A stretch of DNA of 64,000 nt from Streptomyces sp. DHE7-1 (GCA_016432725.1 JACJDG010000002.1:24615-88614); one strand, 5' to 3'. Positions 27,468 through 37,554 are shown, numbered from the stretch's first letter. Translations and numbers: made by a program. Notes: generated by a model not told the origin, from the letters alone.

Positions 27468-28574
27468 TCATGCAGCTATCGCGTGGGGGACGCGGGGTTC
27501 GTAGAAGGTGCCGTCGCGGAGCATCGCGAACAGCACGCTGATGCGGTGCCGAGCCAGGCGGAGAAGGGCTTGGGTGTGGGTCTTTCCGCGGGCTCGGCAG
27601 TTGTTGTAGTGGGTCCGGGAAGCGGGATCGTGTCGGGCTGCGAAAGCGGAGAGGAACATCGCCCGTTTGAGCTGCCGGTTGCCGCCTCGGGGCGCGTGTT
27701 CGCCGCGGATCGAGGTCCAACGACTTCGTGGTGGGCGCGAGTCCGGCGTAGGAGGCCAGGTGGGCAGCGGTGGGGAAGCTGGGGCCGTCGCCGACGGTGA
27801 CCAGCAGTACGGCGGCGGTCCTGACCGCGACCCCGGGCATCGAGGTCAGGGCCGTCGAAAGAGGGTGTGCCTCCAGTAGGGCCTCGATCTGGGCCTCCAG
27901 CGCGCGTCGCTGCTGGTGGACGGCTCCGAGCGACCGGGCCAGGGACGAGATGACGACGTCGAGGGTGCCGGTCCCGGGAACGACGACGGTCTGTTCGTCG
28001 AGCGCGTCGAAGACCTCGTCGATCAGCCGTGCGGCCATGCGCGGGGCCTTGGGTCTGATGGCCTTGACGAGTCTGCGGCGGCTGGCTTTCCGCAGCGCGG
28101 CTGGGGATCCGTAGCGTTCCAGCAGCCAGGTGACGGCCTGGTGGTCGAGGCGAGGGCCGAGGACGCGCTCCAGCGACGGGTGGAACTGGGTGAGCAGGCC
28201 CCGTATCCGGTTACTGGTGCGGGTGGCCTCTGCGGCGAGGTCCTGGTCGAAGCCGACGAGGACCGTCAGTTCGGCGGTGATCTCATCTCCAGGGAGCGCA
28301 GGGTGTGCGGCATGGTGCGGGCGGCGTCCGCGATCACCGCGGCGTCCTTCGCGTCGGTCTTGGCCTCGCCCGGGTAGAGGCCGGCGATCCGCCGCATCGC
28401 TAGTCCGGGCAGGTAGGCACCTTGCAGCCCGCGTCCCGGGCCACGGTCAGAGGCAGGGCACCGATGGAGGCGGGCTGGTCCACGACCACCAAGACGGTGC
28501 CGAACTTCGCGGTCAGCTTGTCGAACACGGCCCGCAGCTTCGGCTTGCTGTTGGGCAGCTGCTTGTCCAAGACC
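27468..28574 (-). mobile_element. IS110-family element, truncated at the 5' end
   Basis: The transposase reads, across several frames, KLRAVFDKLTAKFGTVLVVV then DQPASIGALPLTVARDAGC, PGLAMRRIAGLYPGEAKTDA, KDAAVIADAARTMPHTLRSL, the C-terminal transposase_20 part AHPLSTALTSMPGVAVRTAA then HLASYAGLAPTTKS, and an end ASRTHYNNCRARGKTHTQAL. These are the blocks of an IS110-type DEDD transposase. The N-terminus with the first catalytic Asp is gone: sequence switches to an IS5-type element at about 28575. The many frame changes add to the damage. Confidence 0.75.
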
Positions 28575-29326
28575 TTTTAGGTTGTGGAGACGGGCGATGC
28601 CGAGCATGGCGGTATGGACACCGTCGCCCTTGAGGCGCCAGTCGTGAAGGATCTTGCAGGTCTGCGTCCGCGCGAAGACGTGCTCGACGCGGGCGCGGAC
28701 CTGCCTGTGCGAGTGGTTGTGTCCTTCTTCCGGCCGCACAGCTCGCCGCCGGCCGGGCGCCGGTGCGGGATGACAAGTCCGGTGCCCTGATAGCCGCCGT
28801 CGGCGATGGTCGTCGTTTTGCCCACCGCGGCAGCGGCACCCGACTCGGTCCAGGCCTTGCAGTCATTGCGGTTGCCCGGCAGCGGGCGGCCCACGGCGAC
28901 GACCAGGCGGGTGCCAGCGTCGACGACGACCTGGTGGTTGGTCGAGTAGCGATAGATCTTCGACTGTGCGGCGATGGAGCGGTCCCGGGTGGGCACCAGC
29001 GTGCCGTCCACTATCAGCACGGTACCCCGGCGGAACCGGCTATGGGACTTGAACGCGAGCAGCGGGCCAATGTGCTGCAGCATGCGGTCAGCTACCGACT
29101 TGGACACACCGAAGAGCGGCGCAAGCTGTCGCAACGTCAGGTTCGTCCGCCAGTAGGCAGCCACCAGTAGAACCCGGTCCTCAAGCGACAGTCCCCAGGG
29201 GCGTCCCGGACGTACTCCATCGGCGCCCTCGCGTCGCAGCGTCGATCAACGTACTGAAAACCCGCGGAGTGAGCCCGTGAACGGGAGTATCCACGAGGCT
29301 TCCAATGCGGTGATCACACGAGGCAT
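28575..29326 (-). mobile_element. IS5-type transposase gene, damaged
   Basis: From the ATG at 29326 the protein begins MPRVITALEASWILPFTGS, then after a shift gives REGADGVRPGRPWGLSLEDR, WRTNLTLRQLAPLFGVSKSV, VLIVDGTLVPTRDRSIAAQS, YRYSTNHQVVVDAGTRLVVA and TTTIADGGYQGTGLVIPHRR. It is the same type as the transposase at 43329-44102. The C-terminal end is frameshifted and fused to the IS110 remnant at about 28575. It interrupts the phosphatase gene to its right. Confidence 0.7.
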
Positions 29327-29339
29327 CCCGTGATCTTCG

Positions 29340-29472
29340 CATGGGCCAGCAGAGTCCGGAGGCAGGCAGCGGAGCGGACTTCGAGCTCGCCGGCGCCCCG
29401 CTTGGCGAGTGCCAGGGCGGCGAAGGGGCTGCGGCAGTAGTTGCCGAGGCAGACGGTCAGGACCTGGTGCAC
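29340..29472 (-). pseudogene. 5' fragment of a low-molecular-weight protein tyrosine phosphatase gene
   Basis: From a GTG at 29472 the sequence reads VHQVLTVCLGNYCRSPFAAL and ALAKRGAGELEVRSA. The P-loop C-x5-R (CLGNYCRS) is the signature of LMW protein tyrosine phosphatases. After about 45 codons the IS5-type element takes over, so most of the enzyme is missing. It overlaps the end of the aminotransferase gene by about 16 bases, which shows the two were co-translated before disruption. Confidence 0.6.
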
Positions 29473-30105
29473 GATGCGGCTCCCGTGGTCTTGAGGGCCT
29501 GGCCGAGGACGGTGACGACTTGGTCGATGTCGTTCTCGGTGAGGTGCTGGTGGAACGGCAGGCTCAGCAGCTCGCTGCCGATCTTCTCGGTGGTGGGCAA
29601 GTCGCGCCGCCATTGGGCGAAGGCGGGCTGCAGGTGGTTGGGCGGGTAGTGGACGCCGACGCCGACACCACGGGCCTTCATCTGTGCGTGCACCTGGTCC
29701 CGGTTCGCGATGAGGACCTGGCACAGGTGCGGCACGGAGTAGTCCACGTCGACGTCGACCAGGCGTACGCCATCCAGGCCGGCAAGGGCCCGCTGGTAGG
29801 CGCGCCACAGGAGGCGGCTGGTCGTCTCCGCCTTCTCGAAGTGAACGAGCTGGGCGAGGCCGATGGCGGCGTTGATGCCGGACATCTGGTAGCGCAGGCC
29901 GAAGCCCTCCACGCCGTAGCTGGTGGTCCGGCCGCGTTCGGCCTGGGACTGGACGACACCAAGCATCCGCAGGCGGCGGACCGTGTCGGCCTCGTCGAAG
30001 CCGCGCGGGATGACGATGCCGCCCTGCCCGCAGGTCAGGTTCTTGATCGGACCGAAGCTGAAGCAGGTCAGGTGCCGTGCTCGGTATGGCCGAAGGGCCG
30101 CTCAG
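29457..30105 (-). pseudogene. 3' part of a DegT/DnrJ/EryC1/StrS aminotransferase gene
   Basis: A PLP-dependent sugar aminotransferase fragment. It begins at CFSFGPIKNLTCGQGGIVIP, where the Lys of GPIKNLT is the expected Schiff-base residue, and continues through RRLRMLGVVQSQAERGRTTS, GLRYQMSGINAAIGLAQLVH and GVHYPPNHLQPAFAQW to a stop at 29457. A frame change lies near 29965. The N-terminal half is missing: left of about 30110 the sequence joins the end of the NACHT gene. Such enzymes make amino sugars for surface polysaccharides or antibiotics. The epimerase at the right end of the window could belong to the same kind of pathway. Confidence 0.65.
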
Positions 30106-30117
30106 CGATCGATCGGG

Positions 30118-33100
30118 TCACGTGCGCTGCCAGCAGCTGCGAATCCGGTCGAGCTCGGCGAGCAGGCGCTCGCTGTTAATGGTGGAGCGGAGCCAGCTTA
30201 CGTCTGTCGGCCGGAGTCTGAGGAGCCCGTCAGGGGTAAGCGCGCTCAGCAGCGGCTCTGCGTGGTCGGCCAGCCAGTCTGCCGCGTTGAGGTCGCGTGC
30301 GAGGCGAAGGAGTTCGATGACCGTCTGTGCAGGCCTGTCTGCCAACGGGACTTGCTGAAGCAGTTCCAGGGCGGTGGTGAGCACGGTGGCGGTGGCTGGG
30401 CGTTCGACAGCATTCCAGGTGGCTGTTGTGCCGGCCTCAATGAGAAGGCATTGAAGCCGCTGCAGGGGGCTGGCGCCGTCCAGGGCCGGAGCGTGGGGGC
30501 CAAAACGGGCGCTGATGGATTCAAGCAGGGCGTGAGGGGCGTCTGGGAAGCCGATGAGGGCTTGGATGCACTGGGCGAGGATCAGCCAGGTAGTTGCTCC
30601 GAGGCCGCGGGAGCCAGTCACGCGCAGGGACGTGAACTGGTCCAGGACATCAGCGACGACGCGGACGGGCTGGTGCGGGAGGGCATGGGAGAGGAGCCGG
30701 GCGAGAATATCCGCTGCGGCCGTGCGCTCTCGTATGGGGAGGGCGTTCAGGAGGTCGACAAGCGCTTGCGGGGCAGCGAACGGGGTGGGGGTGAAGGGAG
30801 CGAGCAGAGCGAGGAGAGTGTTCGCTGCCGAGCGGGGGTGTTGGCCGTCAGTGATGTGGTAGGTCTCCAGTGCGGTGGGCAGATGCTGCGCCAGGGGAGT
30901 CACGGCGTGCAGAACGTGCAGTGAGCTGATGTCGTGGGTGAAGACCGCGGCCCTGTAGAGATCGTGGAGGCTGGTCGGCTGGTGGTGCCGGTAGGGGCCG
31001 GCGTGCGGGGCTTGCGGGTCTAGATGCGCGGGCCAGACCAGGTCTTCTGCGCGGTCGGCGGGGATCAGCCGTACGCGCACGTCGACGTCGCCGGTGTTTG
31101 GGTTGGTGCACCTTTGCGTGGTGAGGGTGCTGGTCAGAGTGGTCCAAGAGTCCTCGCGCAGCTGGGATCGCCACAGCATGGTCTGGCGGCGCCAGGAGTC
31201 GAGCGGGTCACGTGTATCGAAGAGGCGTGAGACGTAGAGGGGGCTCTCTGCCAGCACGGCCAACAGGAGCAGGTTGACGCTGTAGACGGCCTCTCGTTCG
31301 CCGCGGCGCCCTGGGAGAGGCTCGTAAGGCGGCCGGCCGGGTCGGGGTACGTCGTCGATGGCTGTTTTGAGTAGGCGGATCAGCAGAGCGGTGAACTGAT
31401 GGCGCTGTTGCTCGCTGAGACTGCTGATCAGGTCGGTCAGGTTACGTACGACTTCGGCCCGGTCGACGAGCGGCACATGGGACAGCAGAGCATGCAACCG
31501 GGCATCGGCGATGGCGTATTGAGGGGTGTCAGCGTGCAGGAGGCGCTTTGATTCGTCGGTGATGAGGCGGGCGGTGAGGTACTCGCCGAAGGTGGCATGG
31601 AGGAATTCATAGGAGTGTCTGTGCTGCCCGCTGACGACGGCTTGGGCTTCGTGGATGAAGAAGAAGCGGCCGAAGAGCATCGGTGAGGGGGTGTTGTCGG
31701 CGTCGAGGAGGGCGGACTGGTCTGCGTGGGCTTCGGACGCTGTGATGCCCTGGCGCCGTCGGTTGAACATGCCGAGGGCGATCACGCCGAGGCGTTGCAG
31801 TTCGTGCTCCACGGCAGCGGCTTCTGCGGCGGGGGGTAAGGCGCCTTGGCGCTTGGCGACCTGACGGCCAGTGAATTCGGTCAAGAGCCTCTCGTACAGG
31901 CCGAGTCGTCCGATGTCCTCGCCTTTCAGCTGGTCTAGTGCGTTTGACGAGGCGTCGTAAAGGGCGAGCATCAGCAGGAGGAGGGGCTGACTGATGAGGT
32001 TGCCGTGCGGCTGCAGCACGTTGGGGTCCAAGGGGTGCAGGCTGCGTGCGGTGAAGTAGCGGCGGTTGGCGGTGTTCCAGACCTGTACCCAGTGTCCGAT
32101 GCGATTGTCGTCGAAGGGCTCCAGGCGGATGACAGTACTCAGACGGGGGGTGGGGGCCTGGTCGGCGACGATGGTGCGGCTCGTGACGACCGTGATCGTA
32201 GGACGGCCGAGTTCGTATTCGCGTGCTTGGAAGTCGGCTAGGTCGTGAAGGTAATTGGAGTAGTGGGCATGGTCGGTAGAGGCTGCTTGGAGGAGTTCGT
32301 CGAAGCCATCCAGGACTATAACCCGGACCGTGCTGGGGTCGGCGACCTCGGGCCAGGGGGTGGACTGGCCGGTAGAGCGCCTGAGCGATTCTTCGAGCTG
32401 TTGCTGGATATCCAGGTCCGCGGGAATGTGACGCAGCTCGACGCGCTGGCAGAAGAACTCTGCCTCAGGCAGTCGTGCGGCGAGGAGCTTGGTCAGCAGT
32501 GACTTTCCCGAGCCCGGGTGGCCGAGGATGACCAGGGGGGCACTGGTGGCGTGGGTGGTGAGGAGGTGGGCTGCGAGGAATGCGCCGAGGTCCTCGCGGA
32601 CGGGCTGCGTGAGCCACCAGTCGTCGCTGGACAAATGCCGGCCGCTGTAATGCTCGCTTGCCAGGCGGAAGGCCGGGTCGACGTAACCGTTTTCCAGGGT
32701 GGGCATCACCGGGCCGGCTTCCTCGGCGTCAGCGACGGGTGCGCGCAGCAGTCGCCTGTAACGGTGTGCGGGGGCGGGATCGACGGCGAACTGATCAAGC
32801 CAGTGCGATAACGGCCGCAGCCCGTAGCTCGGCCCTGACGGCTGGGACTCTTGCTCGATGACCTCGGGCGGGTCTTCGGTGTTGGAGGTCAGGCGTAGCT
32901 CGGGGCAGTCCCATGTGGCCGAGGCCATAAGTGCTTCATAGCGCTGCCAAGCCTGATGGGCCAGGTCTTCGGGGTACTGGCCCTGAGGGCTGCCTTCACC
33001 GTGCACGATGCCGGCAGCGTAGGTATAGGCGGCGGTTATCTCATGGCGCAGTTCACTGGCGTCTCTGACCCGCTCTGTGCTGAGGACTACCTGTTCGAGT

Positions 33101-33768
33101 TCGGCCACGATCTGGGTGGTGATATCTCCCTGTTGGTAGCCGAGTTCGGGCCCGTAACGGATGCCAGAACTGGCCACGGCGTCGCAGAACGCGGTGACCA
33201 AAATGGCCCGGTCGGCTGCGGCCAACAGTGCTGTACGCGCATTCCCGTGGCGGGAGCGAACCCGGTCACCGAATCCCTCCAGTACTGCAGGCAGGCCATT
33301 AGTGGCAGCACCGCTTAGAGTGAGAGGTTCCAGCAGCTCCGCCGCGAGTCCCTCGAACTCTTCCCGGCTGGCAACCAGGACGTCGATTGCGCTGGCGAAG
33401 TCGTCCGGAACCTCGTCCGGCTCCGGTGGCGGAGGAGGTAACGGGTCGGGGCGTCGACACTGCTCCCCCCGTAGCTCCTCGGCGCTGATCTCCATCTCGT
33501 GATGACGAAGCCGCCACCACGACAGGTCGAGACTGACTCCTGGAGGAACACTCGCACGGCGGCTTCCGCAGTACTCCACGATGCGCGCCACATCGTCCCA
33601 GGCCGGCGGGGTGGCACGCTGTCCATTGAGGAGAGCTGAAACGGCGCCGTTGCTGCGGTGCAGCGCTCTGGCCACGTCGCTCTGGGCGATACCGCACTCG
33701 CGCACCAGACGCCGCAGCAGTCTGCAGAAGCTCACCACCGCCTGGGGCGGCTCCCCCGCTGCTGCCAT
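30118..33768 (-). CDS. HTH-NACHT P-loop NTPase, 1216 residues, candidate defence protein
   Basis: A single unbroken frame of 1216 residues, striking among the broken genes around it. The N-terminus has a XRE-type HTH (RLVRECGIAQSDVARALHRS, residues about 21-40, then NGAVSALLNGQRATP). Residues 100-400 are helical. The NTPase follows: Walker A GHPGSGKSLLTKLL (416-429), Walker B VIVLDGFDELL (483-493), then TVVTSRTIVADQAP as sensor and the helical NACHT lid (FDDNRIGHWVQVWNTANRR). Residues about 700-780 hold a HYEFLHATFGEYLTARL-like motif (HSYEFLHATFGEYLTARLI) typical of NACHT proteins. The C-terminal 450 residues are helical and Leu-rich, likely a sensor. NACHT proteins of this build serve in bacterial antiphage defence, where sensing triggers oligomerisation. 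The target and effector activity are not evident here. The ATG at 33768 fits. Confidence 0.85.
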   Translation of the reverse strand: MAAAGEPPQAVVSFCRLLRRLVRECGIAQSDVARALHRSNGAVSALLNGQRATPPAWDDVARIVEYCGSRRASVPPGVSLDLSWWRLRHHEMEISAEELRGEQCRRPDPLPPPPPEPDEVPDDFASAIDVLVASREEFEGLAAELLEPLTLSGAATNGLPAVLEGFGDRVRSRHGNARTALLAAADRAILVTAFCDAVASSGIRYGPELGYQQGDITTQIVAELEQVVLSTERVRDASELRHEITAAYTYAAGIVHGEGSPQGQYPEDLAHQAWQRYEALMASATWDCPELRLTSNTEDPPEVIEQESQPSGPSYGLRPLSHWLDQFAVDPAPAHRYRRLLRAPVADAEEAGPVMPTLENGYVDPAFRLASEHYSGRHLSSDDWWLTQPVREDLGAFLAAHLLTTHATSAPLVILGHPGSGKSLLTKLLAARLPEAEFFCQRVELRHIPADLDIQQQLEESLRRSTGQSTPWPEVADPSTVRVIVLDGFDELLQAASTDHAHYSNYLHDLADFQAREYELGRPTITVVTSRTIVADQAPTPRLSTVIRLEPFDDNRIGHWVQVWNTANRRYFTARSLHPLDPNVLQPHGNLISQPLLLLMLALYDASSNALDQLKGEDIGRLGLYERLLTEFTGRQVAKRQGALPPAAEAAAVEHELQRLGVIALGMFNRRRQGITASEAHADQSALLDADNTPSPMLFGRFFFIHEAQAVVSGQHRHSYEFLHATFGEYLTARLITDESKRLLHADTPQYAIADARLHALLSHVPLVDRAEVVRNLTDLISSLSEQQRHQFTALLIRLLKTAIDDVPRPGRPPYEPLPGRRGEREAVYSVNLLLLAVLAESPLYVSRLFDTRDPLDSWRRQTMLWRSQLREDSWTTLTSTLTTQRCTNPNTGDVDVRVRLIPADRAEDLVWPAHLDPQAPHAGPYRHHQPTSLHDLYRAAVFTHDISSLHVLHAVTPLAQHLPTALETYHITDGQHPRSAANTLLALLAPFTPTPFAAPQALVDLLNALPIRERTAAADILARLLSHALPHQPVRVVADVLDQFTSLRVTGSRGLGATTWLILAQCIQALIGFPDAPHALLESISARFGPHAPALDGASPLQRLQCLLIEAGTTATWNAVERPATATVLTTALELLQQVPLADRPAQTVIELLRLARDLNAADWLADHAEPLLSALTPDGLLRLRPTDVSWLRSTINSERLLAELDRIRSCWQRT

Positions 33769-33934
33769 GCCTCACTCCGTTCTTCACCCCATTTCACTGC
33801 AACGCCTCCAAGCGTAGGGTCTGACCTGCATCAACAACTCCGGGATTCAGGACTATTCAGCATCTGACCAACCGGGCTACGGCGAGCGCCAGTGTCGGGG
33901 TGTCAAAGCCGCCGTCCTTACGCGAGGAGTTTCG

Positions 33935-34153
33935 ATGCTCACAAGCCCCGGCAGCCTTCCTGCCCTACTACTCGCCATCTTTGCCTGCCTGTTCGTGGGC
34001 GTGGTACTACCGGCCATTTGGTCAGGGCAGCCCGCACGTCGTCGCGCGGCCGCAGCCGTGCTTGCACAGATCCTGGCTGTCGTGCAGAGCGCCGGTCGGC
34101 CACCTGGCGCTGACGGGGCAAGCGCGAACGAGGATCCAAATGCCGAACCGTGA
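33935..34153 (+). CDS. Small membrane protein
   Basis: A 72-residue protein with a single strong membrane helix (LPALLLAIFACLFVGVVLPAIW), a basic stop-transfer sequence (RRRAAAAVLAQILAV) and an acidic tail. It starts 166 bases from the divergent NACHT gene. A second small membrane protein gene follows within 60 bases. Such pairs resemble Spd spread genes of Streptomyces plasmids, but this is only similarity of form. Confidence 0.55.
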   Translation: MLTSPGSLPALLLAIFACLFVGVVLPAIWSGQPARRRAAAAVLAQILAVVQSAGRPPGADGASANEDPNAEP

Positions 34154-34205
34154 TCACCACACGTCGGCGCGCCCGCACCCGTCAGCGCAAGCAGCGGGGT
34201 GCCGC

Positions 34206-34411
34206 GTGACCGTACAACTGCTCGTCGTCCTGATGCTCGTGCTGGGCATGCGCATCCTCTTCGCCGCACTCGCCGGCCTCATCGGATTCGGAATCGCCCG
34301 CCTGGTCAAGGCACTGGTGGACAAGGCGTTCGGCTGGGGAGCATCGTCGCCCTCGGCATCATGACGCTTTGCATCGCCATGCTGGCGATCTTCGTACCGC
34401 TGGTGAGGTGA
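34206..34411 (+). CDS. Small two-helix membrane protein (one frameshift)
   Basis: From a GTG at 34206 the protein reads VTVQLLVVLMLVLGMRILFA and ALAGLIGFGIARLVKALVDK, then after one shift near 34337 SIVALGIMTLCIAMLAIFVP. Adding one G to a G4 run joins the two parts into a 69-residue protein with about three hydrophobic segments. It probably forms an operon with the preceding small membrane gene. Confidence 0.5.
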
Positions 34412-34504
34412 CTGGCCGTCGCGCGCGGGGACGCGGACGGGCTGCACAGCCGTACTGTGCAGCCCGTCGCCGCCGGACACCGGGACAAAGGCGCAGCCCG
34501 CTGG

Positions 34505-35041
34505 TCAATGACAGGCTGGTACCTGGCGCAGGAGGTCTGGGCGGGCGTCGGCAAGCGCGAAGGCCCGCCTCAGCCCCTCCGCAAAAACAGGCGCGATCCG
34601 GTAGACCCGAGCGCGGTTGTCGAGTTCAAGCAGCCGGGTGTTGTTGTCCGGGCCGGTCCGTCGGCATACCGCGCGGACGCTGGTGAGCGTCCCGCCGATC
34701 CTCGCCCGCGGGATCGGTGTCTCGGGATGGTCGGCGAAGTAGTCCTGTATGTCGTCGTAGGAGGCCGTGCCGCCCAGGTCGACCAGGCGGCGCAGGACAG
34801 CGCGGGCGCCGGGCATCACGGCGGCGATCGTGTCGAACAGCAGTCGTTCCGTCCAGCCCTCCCCGAGATCTTCGCCGTTGAGGCGCTCCGGGCCAGGTCG
34901 GGGGTCCGGGGTGGGTACCTCCGGCCAGTCGCTCGCCAGGGCGACAGGGTTGAACCCATATGCGGCCTGCACCGCGGCGATCGCCTGCTCGTAGGTGTCG
35001 CTCTGCGTATCGATGACCAGCCGCACGCTCTCCCCCTCCAC
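34505..35041 (-). CDS. Hypothetical protein, about 178 residues
   Basis: The protein begins at a GTG at 35041 (VEGESVRLVIDTQSDTYEQA), placed by a GGGAGG ribosome site seven bases upstream; the ATG at 35056 lies on top of that site. The middle has EGWTERLLFDTIAAVMPGAR then AVLRRLVDLGGTASYDDIQD, which looks like a winged-helix-like fold, followed by RIGGTLTSVRAVCRRTG and LLELDNRARVYRIAPVFAEG. I do not name the family. Downstream of it on the same strand is the NACHT gene, separated by the two plus-strand membrane genes. Confidence 0.6.
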   Translation of the reverse strand: MEGESVRLVIDTQSDTYEQAIAAVQAAYGFNPVALASDWPEVPTPDPRPGPERLNGEDLGEGWTERLLFDTIAAVMPGARAVLRRLVDLGGTASYDDIQDYFADHPETPIPRARIGGTLTSVRAVCRRTGPDNNTRLLELDNRARVYRIAPVFAEGLRRAFALADARPDLLRQVPACH

Positions 35042-35065
35042 GTTCTTCCCTCCCATCCTGGCCCG

Positions 35066-35400
35066 AGTTTCACGGCCCTGTCGCCTGGCCAGTGGAGTCA
35101 GCTGCCCGACGGCGAGGTGTACACCGTGGAGTTCAGCGAGCGAGACGGGTACTGGACGGCGAGGCCCCGCGCCGCCAGTCCGAGGGCTTCCGGCCGCCGA
35201 ACGTCTCGCCGCTCTCGATTCCGGCATTTGTCTGCCCGGCCAGGATCGAGCTGCGCGTGTTTGCAGGCGGCCACTTCCTCCTTGAGCCGACACTCGTCCA
35301 GGCGCGCCTGGTCGCCGTCACGGGTGGGCGCGGCCGGCGCCGCTCACGCGAGCCTGATTCCTCTGGACCGGCCGACCGGGCTCGCGGGCACGGCCTCTAG
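35066..35400 (+). pseudogene. Frameshifted remnant of an unidentified gene
   Basis: Two plus-strand segments in different frames look coding: QWSQLPDGEVYTVEFSERDG then, after a shift near 35160, EGFRPPNVSPLSIPAFVCPA and RIELRVFAGGHFLLEPTLVQ. They may form one small protein of about 110 residues ending at 35400. No start codon is clear, and the 5' end collides with the start of the divergent gene at 35041. Confidence 0.35.
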
Positions 35401-35795
35401 CCTTCACCATCACCGCAGGTCAGGCTGGTGACGCGCCTGCCTTTGAGACCGTGATGTCCCGCATCCGCGTTCCGCGCAGCGGCCCCGGAAGACCACGAAT
35501 CCGGCCCCTTGCCCTGTTGGCCGACCGGGCCTTCTCGTCCCGCGCCATCCGCAGCCACCTCCGGCGCCGGGGAATCCGGGCGGTAATCCCGCAGCCTTCC
35601 GACCAGATCAGCCACCGCCTGCGGCGGGGCCGCCCACCCGGCTTCGACGGCGAGACATACAAGCAGCGCAACACCGTCGAGCGGTGCATCAACCGACTCA
35701 AGCAGTGGCGCGGCCTGGCCACACCCGACAAACTCGCCATCGCCTACCAGGCCGCACTCCACCTCGCCGGCATCCTCATCTGGATCCGACGCTGA
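35400..35795 (+). mobile_element. C-terminal fragment of an IS5-family transposase
   Basis: The frame from 35451 reads GRPRIRPLALLADRAFSSRA, IRSHLRRRGIRAVIPQPSDQ and RNTVERCINRLKQWRGLATP. LADRAFSS carries the second catalytic Asp and TVERCINRLKQ the Glu of an IS5-type DDE transposase. The first half of the protein and the left end are missing, so the element is dead. Confidence 0.75.
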
Positions 35796-35857
35796 CCAAA
35801 GAGACAGAACCTAATCAACGGGCTTGTTCTCCGGCCGCGTTGGGGACGTTTAGCCGC

Positions 35858-37116
35858 ATGCGAGTGATGAGTGACGACGAACTGCGCCACCGCGAGGCGA
35901 TGTGGGTGCGGCACGGCGCGCTCCGGATCCGACGGTACGCCGAGGCGTTCCCCGATGCCGACGACGCGGAGCGGCAACACGTACGGATGGCCGTGCTCTA
36001 CGCCTGGATGCGCAACCGCTGCCCGGTCGCCGTGCAGTTCGTGGCCAACTACGTCGCCACCGTCGCCACCGCGCTGGGGATGGCCGGGGTCGCCGCGACC
36101 GGCGGTGCGGTGGCCGCACTGTTCGCAGCGCACACCGGGACGCCCGGTGGCGCGCCCTGGTGGCTATTCCCCGCGGCGACGTGGGCGGCAGTCTGCCTCG
36201 GCAGCCTCTTCGTCGTTCGCGACGACGTGCACCAGATCGTCGCCGTCTTCCGCCGGCTGGGAACGCGGGGTGCGCTGCGGCGCCTGACCCAGCCGCAGAT
36301 CGCGTACTGGTTCGTGCCGGCGACGCTGTGCGTCACGGCCGTTGTCGCGGCCGCGACGTCCTGGCTGACCCTCGTCACCGCGCTGGCGGCGCCGACGGGC
36401 CAGCAGATGATCACTGCGGCGGCGGGACTGTTCGGAGCGACCCTGGGGCTGCAGGTGGCGCGGTGGATCGGCGGGGTGGAGCGGCTGCTGCAGCGCAGGC
36501 TGCGGCGGGCGGGCCGGCCGCACCCGCTCGATGCCGTGCTGGTCGAGCTCATGGCGGCCACCTCGGTGTGCTCCTGGGGACGGGCCCGGTGGTGGGACCC
36601 GCGGACCGTCAGGGCGGTCAGGACACGGCTGGCCGTCGCCACCGCGGCTGCCGGCGACATCTCGGCAGTGCGCCGCAGGACCTCCGTCACCGAGCTGGCG
36701 GCACGACGCCGGGCGCGGCGCTTCCACACGGCACTGGCCGAACTCGTCCGCCGCCACGACCGTGCCCTCACCCAGGTGCGCACCGCCGGGAGTACGACGC
36801 CGTCACCGCCTCGCTGCGCGCGGGCGTCCTCGCCCTCGTGACCGGCGACACCGAGGCACTGATGCGGCACAGCGCCGCCGAACCGCCGACGTCCCGGACC
36901 GCCCGGCTGCTGCGCCGCACCACCTCCAGCCTCGTCCTGACGGCATTCGCCCTGGCCATCCCGCTGCTGCCCGGGGTGGACCGGGCCACCGGAGCGGGCG
37001 TGCGCGTCCTACTGCTAATGACGGCCGCACTGGCCCTCACCCCGGCCGACGGCAGCTCTTCCGGTTCCGTCCGCTCCGCTCTCGAACGGTCCCTGTTCAC
37101 GAAGAACACCCCGTGA
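35858..37116 (+). CDS. Multi-pass membrane protein, unknown function (one frameshift)
   Basis: A protein of about 418 residues. A soluble start (DDELRHREAMWVRHGALRIR) leads to four or more membrane helices: NYVATVATALGMAGVAATGG, PWWLFPAATWAAVCLGSLFV, YWFVPATLCVTAVVAAATSW and ITAAAGLFGATLGLQVARWI. A cytoplasmic helical domain follows, then a final pair (LVLTAFALAIPLLPGVDRAT, GVRVLLLMTAALALTP). The frame shifts near 36785; adding one G to a G3 run gives TAGEYDAVTASL and one continuous protein. I do not recognise a family. ATG at 35858, GTG at 35864 and ATG at 35867 are all possible starts. Confidence 0.65.
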
Positions 37117-37119
37117 ACC

Positions 37120-37554
37120 GCCGCCCTGGGCAGGCCCCGTCCGCACGAAAGCGGTGACGGGCCCCGCCCACGGCGTCCAGCGGGAGCACCCGGACCGGGC
37201 CACCGGGGCCAGCCCGCATCCCTGCCGGGCCGGTCCCGGCCCGCACCGCGATGTCGGTCAAGGGTCCCGCTGAGAGGGCAAGGGCGACGACCGTGCCCGC
37301 CACGCCATGCCTCGTCCCCGCGGCGACGAGGACACCGCACAGCCGACGAAGAACCGCGACAGCCCTCTGACCCGGTGGGTAGTTGCCCGGCACGGTGAGC
37401 AGCCAGCGCCGAGATGGCTCGCTCCTGTCTGCGCGATACCGGCTAGAGCAGCACCGGCGCCCGGTCTGCGTGCCCGTCGGCGGCCCGCCGCGCCGTCTGC
37501 GCTCCCTGGCGCCATGCTCGCGGGCCTGTGCGCGCAGCGCTCTCGCATGTGCTG
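37120..37554 (-). other. Stretch without a firm gene
   Basis: A minus-strand frame has a short plausible hydrophobic portion (RAVAVLRRLCGVLVAAGTRH, GVAGTVVALALSAGPLTDIA) but changes composition on both sides. It could be a small membrane protein broken by frameshifts, co-oriented with the gene at 37555-37813. I cannot support boundaries. Confidence 0.25.

Noticed and set aside
28266..28866. Extra overlapping frames in the IS110/IS5 junction as separate genes.
   Set aside because: They are pieces of the two transposases in shifted frames.
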